Shown piece after piece: positions 7,778 through 15,222 of a stretch of DNA of 35,218 nt. Made by a program: the position numbers and the translations under genes. Source of the DNA: Pseudomonadota bacterium (GTDB lineage: Bacteria > Desulfobacterota > Desulfovibrionia > Desulfovibrionales > Desulfovibrionaceae); the NCBI GenBank assembly GCA_023403845.1, contig JAEYDL010000009.1, forward strand, positions 1-35,218, written 5' to 3'. The notes beneath the pieces are model-generated. The model was given only the letters and a program-made list of their open reading frames with translations. It had not been told where the DNA came from and searched no databases. Position 1 is the first letter of the stretch. Each line of letters opens with the position of its first letter.

Positions 7778-8485
7778 ATGAACAATGCGCTTCTTTTGAA
7801 AAACATACTTGTCTCCCGCCGTGACGGAAAAGGTCTGCGCACCATTTTGGATATTCCTGAATTCCGCCTCCACGCAGGCGATACAGCCTGTCTGCACGGG
7901 GCATCCGGTTCAGGCAAGACGTCTCTGCTCCATCTGCTCAGCGGCCTGACCGTACCGGACATCCCTGAAGCGGGATTGTCCGGTGGCGAAGTTCGATGGG
8001 GGGACGTATGTATCGGCGAGCTTTCCGAATCCCGAAGGGATCTCTGGCGCAGCCGCCATATCGGACTCATTTTTCAGGATTTTCAACTTTTTCCTGGCCT
8101 GTCTGCTCTTGAAAATGTCCTGTTGCCGGCAACGTTTCGCAACTGGCGCATTCCCTCCAACTTGCGGGAACGTGCCAGGATCTTGCTGAAACAGATGGAA
8201 ATTCATCAAGAAAATCAACAGGTGCGTTCTCTCTCCCGTGGAGAGATGCAGCGCGTTGCCATCGCCCGGGCCGTTCTTTTCGAACCGGATATTCTGCTCG
8301 CAGACGAACCTACCGCCAGTCTGGACAAGGAAAATGCCGAAACCGTGACCCGTCTGCTTCTCGACTACGCCCGTGACCATTCATGTACTCTGTTGCTGGT
8401 GAGTCATGAGCCGGGCATGCGTATGCGGACCCGTCGCTCCTTTCTGCTTGACCGCGGAAAACTTCGCGAAACGACTTCCACCTGA
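7778..8485 (+). CDS. ABC transporter ATP-binding protein, LolD/MacB type
   Basis: 235-residue cytoplasmic ATPase that would power the FtsX-type permease encoded next. It has Walker A GASGSGKTS (about 41-49), Q-loop FQDFQLFPGLSALENVLLPA, a variant signature LSRGEMQRVAIARAV (Arg instead of Gly at the third place), Walker B ILLADEPTASLD, and switch His in LVSHEP. The Q-loop region and short length fit the LolD/MacB/FtsE group, which drive mechanotransmission rather than classical import. The start at 7778 has AGGAGG 8 bases upstream; an earlier in-frame ATG at 7757 lies before that site and is unlikely. It follows the small exported protein by 77 bases. Confidence 0.93.
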   Translation: MNNALLLKNILVSRRDGKGLRTILDIPEFRLHAGDTACLHGASGSGKTSLLHLLSGLTVPDIPEAGLSGGEVRWGDVCIGELSESRRDLWRSRHIGLIFQDFQLFPGLSALENVLLPATFRNWRIPSNLRERARILLKQMEIHQENQQVRSLSRGEMQRVAIARAVLFEPDILLADEPTASLDKENAETVTRLLLDYARDHSCTLLLVSHEPGMRMRTRRSFLLDRGKLRETTST

Positions 8486-8581
8486 TTCCGGCCTCCCTTG
8501 CACAGCGCCAAGACTCAGAAAAAGGAATCCATCTGTCGGACACCTTTCCTCGAAGAAATTGAACTTGATAAGGACCTCGTA

Positions 8582-9742
8582 ATGAATCCCTTTCTTTTAA
8601 TCCGTGGCGAACTGAAGCGTTCTCTGGCAGCGGCGCTTGCCGTAGCTCTCGTTCTTGCTCTGGCTGTAAGCCTTGGTGTCGCCGTCTCCATCAGTGAACG
8701 GTCCATTCGACAGGGGATGACTCAGGCCGGCGACGATTTCGATCTGCTGATCGGCGCACAGGGCAGCCCTGCTCAGCTTGTGCTTGGCGCGGTTTATCTA
8801 AGGCCGGAAGCACTTCAACTCATCCCCGGTACGACCCTTGACAATATACAAAAGCAAGAAGGCGTTCTCTGGGCGGCTCCTCTGGCATTCGGGGACCGCT
8901 GGCATTCCTCTCCAATTATAGGCACGACAGTGGATATGGTTCTGCTCGGAGGAAAACGCCGGCTGGAAGAAGGCCGCGTCTTTGCTGCCAGCAATGAGGC
9001 CGTAATCGGTGCGAGCGTCCCGTTGAACCCGGGGGATTCATTTTCCCCCATGCATGGCAGAATTGAAACCGGGGCCTCTGACCACAAACACGCGCATGTC
9101 AGCTATACGGTAACAGGCAGGCTTCCAGCCACGGGAACTCCCTGGGACAGGTCCATCCTCATCCCCATGGAAGGTGTGTGGAAAACCCACGGACTGGCTT
9201 CCAACTCTTCCTGTTTTTCCGCTATCGTAGTCAAACCCAAAACCATCGCCGATGCCTATAGGCTGCGTGCGTCCTGGACGACCTCACAAACACAGGGAGT
9301 GTTTACAGGCGAAGTCCTGACCACCCTTTTCGCTGCCATGGGAGAAATCCGGGACATCATGCAATATATGGCATTAAGCGCCGAAGGCGTAGCCCTCTGC
9401 GCAGCTTTGCTTGCGGGATTCTTCGCCGTGGCCCTGCGTCGCAAAATGCTTGCCCTGCTTCGGGCTCTCGGTGCACCGAAGCGCTATATCATCGTCACGG
9501 TATGGCTGCTCGTCACCCTGACCATCAGTCTTGGAGGAGCGGTCGGCTTGATGTTCGGCTGGGGTGCGGCACGCATTATCGGCATTCTTATCAGGGACAA
9601 TACGGGGGTAGTGCTTCCAGTAACGCTGAGCGAACATGAAGGCATGCTGTTTCTCGGCATACTGCTGACGGGTTCTCTCGTAGCCCTTCTCCCTGCTTTG
9701 GCCTCCTACCGAACATCCGCCGGAGACACGCTGCGCGGATGA
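8582..9742 (+). CDS. ABC transporter permease, FtsX/MacB type
   Basis: 386-residue inner-membrane protein with the MacB/LolE topology: one N-terminal membrane helix (LAAALAVALVLALAVSLGVAVSI), a large periplasmic domain, then three C-terminal helices near LCAALLAGFFAVAL, IIVTVWLLVTLTISLGGAVGLMFG and FLGILLTGSLVALLPAL. The cytoplasmic loop RRKMLALLRALGAPKRYI is the coupling segment. The periplasmic domain carries a histidine stretch (DHKHAHVSYTVTGRLPATGTPWDRSILIPMEGVWKTHG); this TGTPxDRxI pattern is, as I recall it, typical of permeases paired with DUF3299-type proteins. ATG 8582 follows AAGGAC by about 8 bases; an open stretch upstream (from 8498) shows no coding character. With the preceding genes it forms one transport unit; the cargo, possibly a metal complex or lipoprotein, is unknown. 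Confidence 0.9.
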   Translation: MNPFLLIRGELKRSLAAALAVALVLALAVSLGVAVSISERSIRQGMTQAGDDFDLLIGAQGSPAQLVLGAVYLRPEALQLIPGTTLDNIQKQEGVLWAAPLAFGDRWHSSPIIGTTVDMVLLGGKRRLEEGRVFAASNEAVIGASVPLNPGDSFSPMHGRIETGASDHKHAHVSYTVTGRLPATGTPWDRSILIPMEGVWKTHGLASNSSCFSAIVVKPKTIADAYRLRASWTTSQTQGVFTGEVLTTLFAAMGEIRDIMQYMALSAEGVALCAALLAGFFAVALRRKMLALLRALGAPKRYIIVTVWLLVTLTISLGGAVGLMFGWGAARIIGILIRDNTGVVLPVTLSEHEGMLFLGILLTGSLVALLPALASYRTSAGDTLRG

Positions 9743-9987
9743 CGAGAATCCGTTTCTTCATACCGCCGTACACAGATGAACCTTCCTGTACGACTTCGCC
9801 ATTATGAGGTCTGAGACTGCTGCGCAGCCCCCAGTGTCCCAGATTCATTACTTTCTCCATCGAGATCCGATAGAGGCCGAGATACGCTTAGAGCAAAGAA
9901 CAAATGTATTTTTAGATGGATAGTCATCTATAGATTCATTTTTAAACCGCGGCGCAATAAAAAAAGATTTTTTTGCAAAATAAATTG
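9743..9987. other. Intergenic region between the permease gene and the tRNA cluster
   Basis: About 245 bases without a supportable gene. A weak stem (AGATG/CATCT near 9914-9930) followed by ATTTTT could terminate the ABC transcript, but it is only 5 bp long. Confidence 0.4.
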
Positions 9988-10016
9988 TTGACAGAAACGC
10001 CATGAATCAGTAAATG
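9988..10016 (+). promoter_or_regulatory. Sigma-70 promoter of the Gly-Cys-Gly-Gly tRNA cluster
   Basis: TTGACA (9988-9993), a 17-base spacer, then TAAATG (10011-10016), with the first tRNA starting 15 bases after the -10. It has the same architecture as the tRNA-Gln/Glu promoter on the other strand. Confidence 0.7.
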
Positions 10017-10030
10017 TCTTTTCCTGCCGA

Positions 10031-10105
<75 letters not shown>

Positions 10106-10115
10106 GCACAAGTAA

Positions 10116-10189
<74 letters not shown>

Positions 10190-10194
10190 CTTGA

Positions 10195-10269
<75 letters not shown>

Positions 10270-10294
10270 TTTTTTCAACGAATCTCTCCGATAT

Positions 10295-10369
<75 letters not shown>

Positions 10370-10377
10370 GATATTTC

Positions 10378-10411
10378 AAAGCCCTTAGGTAAATAACCTG
10401 AGGGCTTTTTT
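10378..10411 (+). terminator. Terminator of the glycine/cysteine tRNA cluster
   Basis: AAAGCCCTTAGGT and ACCTGAGGGCTTT pair with one mismatch around an AAATA loop and run into six T residues. It begins 9 bases after the last tRNA. Confidence 0.9.
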
Positions 10412-10832
10412 GATATATGCAGAAAAAAGAAGATGATAAGAGGGTTATGCCAGGCCGTTCGGGACGCGACGACCTAATGGAGGAAAGTCGCTCTCCTGAA
10501 AATTTTTAGGAGATGTATTTTAATTTAGTATGATATTTGAATATTATGAAATAATTCCATTACATGGCGTCGTTTTTCATTCATCAGAAATTCCGGGCAG
10601 CTTTCCTTACCCTTCACAGACTTTATATCATATTCTCACAGATCTGTTGCCGTCTCACATGACAGATACTCGAGAAAGCCCATGCCGTGCATGGATACTC
10701 AAAAGATCACTGCTGCGCATATAGGGATTCTATAAAAAATCCTGTAGCACTTTTGACTCTTCTTTGCTGAAAACGATGGCAGGTGAGCGGGAAATGACAG
10801 AAAGAGGTCTTTATCCCCAATCCGGCATCACT
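10412..10832. other. Intergenic region with no supportable gene
   Basis: About 420 bases between the tRNA terminator and the 3' end of the minus-strand catabolic cluster. A 64-codon frame starting at 10530 has AGGAG only 18 bases upstream and no recognisable product. GGAGGAAAGTC at 10479-10489 matches the RNase P RNA core hexamer region, but the rest of such an RNA is absent. Confidence 0.5.
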
Positions 10833-11783
10833 TCAAGCTGAATCCAGTTTTTCAAACTCATCGTTCCGCAATCTGGCGTTCAGAAAGGCCAGACTCGCCC
10901 CCAACGCGGCATCCCAGCCGGATGTATGGCCAACACGCCCCAGCCTTTTACAAAGGCCATATACCGTTTGCCTGTCGGTTTCTCCCTGCAGTGCATGAAT
11001 CCATTCATGCAGAACTTCCGCCCCCATACCATGAGCAGCCGCGTAAAGATGAGCTTGACTTATCCGATTCGTTCGATGCGCTTCCCTCTCGATGACATTC
11101 CACAATATCCGGGACTGATCCAGTCGCCCCAGACAATGCAATGCGATCAGCATCCCTCCAAGGATGTCATCCCCAGAGGGGGTCAAGCCTGGCCCCAGAC
11201 CTATCAGGCCGGATACAAAAAGCGACGGGGAACAATCCACTCCCCGGAGCCACTCCTGCACCCTGTACAACAAGGGAACCCCGATGGGAAAAAGCCCTTT
11301 TTCCGAGGCATTCAGACCAAGAACATCCTCTGCCATACGGGAAGGCAGCTCGCCGCGAGCAAGGAGTACCGGCAAAAGACGATTCAACCCACGCAGATCG
11401 GGGGAAAACGACTGCGATACCTCTCCAGCCAGCCATACGCCACGCCGGTTCCGGTCCGAAAAAGAAAAGAAGGAAGAACATACCGGAGGCGTCCAGTGCC
11501 GCCTTGCCGATAGATCTAACCGGGACTTGTCCCAATGCAGCACTTCATCTGAATAGCTGACAATAGTTCCCGGAGCCGGAATACTCACTGTTGACCACTG
11601 AGGCCAGCAAAGAGAAAGCGGTCCAGGCTCAAGTTCCGCCGTACAGCAACAAATCAAACCCGGTGTTGTTTCCCGCCGAGGAACAAGATAAAAACTTCTA
11701 GAAAAGGAGGCCAATACGATAAAATCACGTTCTGGGAGCAATTCTTCGGCAACAGGTCCGGTCAATGCGAATAATTGGGGCAT
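10833..11783 (-). CDS. allH: AllH-like protein (DUF2877), oxamate carbamoyltransferase subunit family
   Basis: 316-residue cytoplasmic protein of the DUF2877/AllH (YlbF) family. The signature GLGPGLTPSGDDILGGMLIAL is at 195-215, then RISQAHLYAAAHGMGAEVLHEWIHAL and LGRVGHTSGWDAALGASLAFL, matching E. coli AllH (GKGPGLTPSHDD, GHTSGADTLLG). In E. coli AllFGH together convert oxalurate and phosphate to oxamate and carbamoyl phosphate, which carbamate kinase uses to make ATP. Here AllH directly follows carbamate kinase, but AllF and AllG are not in the window, so its partners or reaction may differ. The start at 11783 has GGGGGAG 5 bases upstream; an in-frame ATG at 11855 (340 residues) is the alternative. 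The frame is open further upstream only because it overlaps the kinase gene. It is the last gene of the cluster. Confidence 0.85.
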   Translation of the reverse strand: MPQLFALTGPVAEELLPERDFIVLASFSRSFYLVPRRETTPGLICCCTAELEPGPLSLCWPQWSTVSIPAPGTIVSYSDEVLHWDKSRLDLSARRHWTPPVCSSFFSFSDRNRRGVWLAGEVSQSFSPDLRGLNRLLPVLLARGELPSRMAEDVLGLNASEKGLFPIGVPLLYRVQEWLRGVDCSPSLFVSGLIGLGPGLTPSGDDILGGMLIALHCLGRLDQSRILWNVIEREAHRTNRISQAHLYAAAHGMGAEVLHEWIHALQGETDRQTVYGLCKRLGRVGHTSGWDAALGASLAFLNARLRNDEFEKLDSA

Positions 11784-11946
11784 GATGACTCCCCCGTAGA
11801 GAGAACCCATTTCAGAGATAAAAAGGGAATAAAGCTGATGTACTTCCCTTTCCATACTGGAACCTTGCCCTCCAAGCCGGGACTGATACAGACTCCACGC
11901 TTCAAGTGAAAGCAAGGCGACGAATATATCCTGCCTGCAAGGACAA

Positions 11947-12924
11947 TCAGGCAACGATGACGGTGCCGGTCTGGCCCCGCAGCGCTTCGACAACCTTTTC
12001 CAGACGGGTAATGATCGCTCGACCGCCGCTGTTCTCCACAAAACGCATGGCGGCCAAAACCTTGGGTCCCATACTGCCCTCGGCAAAGTGTCTCTCCTGG
12101 TAATACTGCTTCATTTGTGCCAGTGACACGGTATCCAGCCACTTTTGGTCAGGCTTGTTGTAATTGATGGCCACCCTTTCCACACCTGTCAGGATGACAA
12201 GGGTGGAAGCCCCGATTTCCTCGGCAAGCAACGCTGAGGTCAAGTCTTTGTCAATCACTGCTTCACACCCGGATAGCGTGCCGTCATCATTTTGGACTAG
12301 AGGAATGCCCCCTCCTCCACCGGCAATGATGGACAACCCCAGCGACGTTAACCCTTTAATAAAGTTTGATTCAACAATACCAATAGGTTCCGGAGAGCAG
12401 ACCACCTTTCTGTACCCTCTCCCGGAGTCCTCCACATACGGGAAAGGGGAAATCCTTTGCAGGTCCTGCATCTCCTCCAGCGTATAAAACGGCCCTACCG
12501 GTTTGGTAGGACAAGAAAAAGCCGGGTCATCCCTACGGACAATAACCTGCGTAAGGATGGTCGTGATGCGTGGCTGTATGCCGGCAAGTGCAACATGGTT
12601 GCACAGGCTGCGCATCAGCAGAAAACCAATCTGCCCCTGAGATTCGGCACTATATACATAGAGAGGCATTGCAGGACGCACAACACGAGAAAACGAGTCA
12701 CGCAACATGATCAGACCTATCTGCGGTCCATTGCCATGCGTGAGCACGAGCTGGTAACCTTCCTGAATAATTTTACACAATTCTGTAGAACAATATTCTA
12801 CATTTTCCATTTGTTCTTCAAACGTACCGCGTTGACGCTCCGTGAGCAATGCGTTGCCTCCGACAGCCACCACTATTAGTTTATTACGATCTTCCCCATA
12901 GGCTGAGACAGATGACGCAGGCAT
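11947..12924 (-). CDS. arcC: Carbamate kinase
   Basis: 325-residue member of the carbamate kinase/amino-acid kinase family, making ATP and carbamate (then ammonia and CO2) from carbamoyl phosphate and ADP. Motifs: VVAVGGNALL at the N-terminus, LTHGNGPQIGLIMLR, the inserted lobe with PTKPVGPFYT, IIAGGGGGIPLV, EAVIDKDLTSALLAEEIGA, LVILTGVERVAINYNKP, and FAEGSMGPKVLAAMRFVENSGGRAIIT. All are the usual catalytic and nucleotide-binding segments and the length is normal. The start has AGAGG about 8 bases upstream. It lies between an amidase remnant and allH; no arginine deiminase or ornithine carbamoyltransferase gene is nearby, so the carbamoyl phosphate must come from another reaction. It corresponds in role to AllK. 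Confidence 0.95.
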   Translation of the reverse strand: MPASSVSAYGEDRNKLIVVAVGGNALLTERQRGTFEEQMENVEYCSTELCKIIQEGYQLVLTHGNGPQIGLIMLRDSFSRVVRPAMPLYVYSAESQGQIGFLLMRSLCNHVALAGIQPRITTILTQVIVRRDDPAFSCPTKPVGPFYTLEEMQDLQRISPFPYVEDSGRGYRKVVCSPEPIGIVESNFIKGLTSLGLSIIAGGGGGIPLVQNDDGTLSGCEAVIDKDLTSALLAEEIGASTLVILTGVERVAINYNKPDQKWLDTVSLAQMKQYYQERHFAEGSMGPKVLAAMRFVENSGGRAIITRLEKVVEALRGQTGTVIVA

Positions 12925-13099
12925 ACTTTACCTCTGATTGACGATAAATCATTATGAAAAGGCGCAGCAATACACTTCATGAATTACCGTGCCCGTATGT
13001 TTATCGACTTCCCCAAGCAAGTTATCAAGACACTCTCGCCGCCATGAACAAGAAATTATATCCTAACTTAGCGATATTTTATTACAGATAAATGGTATT

Positions 13100-13340
13100 T
13101 TAACTCCAACTGACAGGAGGACGGGTGGTTGGAACGACACCGCAAACCTCAAAAAAATGTGCTACCTGAAAAAGTTGCATCTCGGAATGTGGTCTGCCAA
13201 TCAGTTGAAGCCCTATCGGCAATCCATCAACCAGCCCACATGGCAAACTCATAGCTGGAAGCCCCAACTAACTGACAGGAATAAGAAAACGTCGTTGCTC
13301 CTTCTCACCGAATTCCCTACCGGGACATATTAACCCACTG
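13100..13340 (-). pseudogene. Remnant of the C-terminal end of an amidase gene
   Basis: On the minus strand, just before the stop at 13100-13102, the frame reads LGLPAMSLPCGLVDGLPIGLQLIGRPHSEMQLFQVAHFFEVCGVV. This is the conserved C-terminal end of amidase-signature (GatA-type) enzymes. An in-frame TAG precedes LGLP; upstream of it the same frame gives GREFGEKEQRRFLIPVS, the expected preceding segment. The rest of the roughly 450-residue enzyme, with its Ser-Ser-Lys centre, is gone: the deacylase gene starts its 3' end only about 115 bases further on. The fragment has the same strand as the cluster and sits between carbamate kinase and the deacylase, so the cluster probably once included an amidase. 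The left limit is set by the stop; the right is approximate. Confidence 0.8.
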
Positions 13341-13350
13341 ATTGTAAGGT

Positions 13351-13375
13351 GAATCGTTTACACAGAAAACGATTC
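13351..13375. repeat. Perfect 9-bp stem-loop between amidase remnant and deacylase gene
   Basis: GAATCGTTT (13351-13359) pairs with AAACGATTC (13367-13375) around a 7-base loop. Neither strand has a T-run after it. It may mark the end of the deacylase message or a deletion scar. Confidence 0.5.
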
Positions 13376-13455
13376 ATCCATTGACTGCGTGGATTTCATC
13401 TTATTTGCCCATGAAACATCTTCAGCAGCATTTCATGGCGAATACAGAAGCAGCA

Positions 13456-15039
13456 TTAATGGTCGCGTATGGTTCTTCCAGGTCTTGCACCCGTATGCAC
13501 GCCATCACGCACGACGATTTCCCCATTGACACACACCAGATCAATTCCTTGCGGATGAATGCGGGGTTCTTCAAACGAGTTCACATCCAGAATCCGCTGT
13601 TCATCAAAAACGACGATATCCGCGTCCATTCCCTGCAGGATCAATCCCTTGTGTTTCATTCTCAGACGCCGCGCCGTATTAAAGGTCATCTTGCGGACGG
13701 CCTCCTCCAGTGTGAGAATATGCTTCTCCCTGACGTATCGGGCCAGAAAACGGGGAAACGCCGCGTAGGTCCGGGGATGAGGTTTCTTACCGCTCAACAG
13801 ACCATCTGTTATCACGCACATCGTGGGATGTTTGATGCCTTCGATCACGTCTTCTTCAGACATGCCGAAGCCCAGTAGCCCGACAGCCAGTCTTTCATCA
13901 ACCAGCAAGTCCAGAATGGCATCTTCCGGCGAACAGTGAAGCCTGTCGCCTATCTGAACGGCGCTCAGGCCCTCGCACCAGGAGTTCTGAGGCTTGTTGA
14001 CTGATGAAACGTAAATATTTTCCCAGCCCATGACCTCGGAAAAATTTTCCCAGCCATCCGTCGTCAGCATATCCTTCTTGACCTGCTCTCGTTCTTCGAC
14101 CAGAGCCTTCAACATCCCCTCCATGCCACGGCTGTGGTACCATGGTGGAACGACGACATGCATGAGTGTGCTGTTGGCGGTATATGGATATTGAGCGATG
14201 CCAATATCTATCCCCTCCTGTCTGGCTCTGTCGATCGTGTCCAGATGCTTCCGGCCAGATCCCCAGTTCCGGCGACCGCGCGCCTTGAAATGCGTGATCA
14301 TGACGCGAATGCCGGACTCTCTGGCAATATGGATGATCTCATCCAGAGCCTCCGTCATATGATCGGCCTCATTACGCATGTGCACGTCAAACAGGCCGTC
14401 ATAGGAAGCAGCCATTTTGGCCAGTGCGATCAGTTCCTCAGTGGACTGGTACTTGTTTGGCGTATAAATGAGTCCAGCCGATATGCCTCGTGCGCCCTGC
14501 TGCATGCATTCTGCGATGGACTCCTCCATGCGCCGCAGCTCTGCCGCGGTCGGAGGACGATTTTCCATTCCCATGACGTCGAGACGGACAGTACCCAAAC
14601 CTACGTAGGAACTGATATTTACGCTCGGCATCGCGGCATCCACCCGATCCAGATAAGATGAAAAACTGTTCCAGTCCCAGGCCCTGTTCAAAATTCCGTC
14701 CAGTCCTGAAAGAGAAATCTGCCATTGCTCCTTGTTCCGATCGCTGATGGGGGCTACGGACAGGCTGTCCAATCCCACGTTTTCCGTGGTGACCCCCTGC
14801 ATGATTTTTGCGGACGATTCTGGATTCTCAAGGACGCCGAGATCAGAATGACTGTGACTATCAATGAATCCCGGACAAAGAATATGGTCGGCGACGTCAA
14901 TTACGTTCGCAGCCTCGGGCAGATCGCCATTCGATCCGACCTGAACGATTCGGCCATCGCGTACGCCTACGCACCCACGCTGCCAGGGGGTGCCTGTGCC
15001 GTCGACAATACGTGCATTGATAAAGGCGATATCCAGCAT
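13456..15039 (-). CDS. N-acyl-D-amino-acid deacylase-type amidohydrolase
   Basis: 527-residue metal-dependent hydrolase of the D-aminoacylase branch of the amidohydrolase superfamily, expected to cleave N-acyl or N-carbamoyl groups from D-amino acids or similar compounds. The N-terminal beta domain (INARIVDGTGTPWQRGCVGVRDGRI) precedes the HxH metal motif His62/His64 in FIDSHSHSD. Further ligand candidates lie in FDVHMRNEADHM, VMITHFKARGRRNWG and CVITDGLL. The conserved Cys of D-aminoacylase (GNCG, bridging ligand Cys96 in the Alcaligenes enzyme) is replaced: the segment reads VGLDSLSVAP, with Asp91 at that place. The C-terminal segment is typical (EEAVRKMTFNTARRLRMKHKGLILQGMDADIVVFD). The ATG at 15039 follows a GGGGAAA stretch. 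It is the third gene of the cluster; the substrate is not known. Confidence 0.88.
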   Translation of the reverse strand: MLDIAFINARIVDGTGTPWQRGCVGVRDGRIVQVGSNGDLPEAANVIDVADHILCPGFIDSHSHSDLGVLENPESSAKIMQGVTTENVGLDSLSVAPISDRNKEQWQISLSGLDGILNRAWDWNSFSSYLDRVDAAMPSVNISSYVGLGTVRLDVMGMENRPPTAAELRRMEESIAECMQQGARGISAGLIYTPNKYQSTEELIALAKMAASYDGLFDVHMRNEADHMTEALDEIIHIARESGIRVMITHFKARGRRNWGSGRKHLDTIDRARQEGIDIGIAQYPYTANSTLMHVVVPPWYHSRGMEGMLKALVEEREQVKKDMLTTDGWENFSEVMGWENIYVSSVNKPQNSWCEGLSAVQIGDRLHCSPEDAILDLLVDERLAVGLLGFGMSEEDVIEGIKHPTMCVITDGLLSGKKPHPRTYAAFPRFLARYVREKHILTLEEAVRKMTFNTARRLRMKHKGLILQGMDADIVVFDEQRILDVNSFEEPRIHPQGIDLVCVNGEIVVRDGVHTGARPGRTIRDH

Positions 15040-15187
15040 GTGCGTTTCCCCATTCCAAGTTAAGATGGAAACTGTATGTTTGCCTGCTGCTAATTTAACA
15101 ATGTGATTCTGCGCAGGATTGCGCTTGCGTCAGTTCCCAGAAAAAAATCTGCCTTTTTACCGTGCGCTCTCCCATTCAGACAGTTTC

Positions 15188-15216
15188 AGGGAGACCGGAA
15201 CGGTTCCGGCCTCCCT
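15188..15216. other. Stem-loop between the glutamate-synthase-like and deacylase genes
   Basis: AGGGAG and CTCCCT enclose a second stem CCGGAA/TTCCGG, together an almost perfect hairpin just after the minus-strand stop at 15223. No T-run follows. It may act as an intercistronic processing or attenuation element, or as a partial terminator, in the roughly 180-base gap. Confidence 0.5.
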
Positions 15217-15222
15217 CGAGTC

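Noticed and set aside
10479..10489. GGAGGAAAGTC, as in the RNase P RNA core
   Set aside because: Only this short piece matches. The rest of the P4 pairing and the conserved ACAGAA region were not found, so it is probably chance.
10530..10724. 64-codon plus-strand frame in the gap after the tRNA cluster
   Set aside because: The nearest ribosome-binding-like AGGAG is 18 bases away and the protein has no recognisable features.
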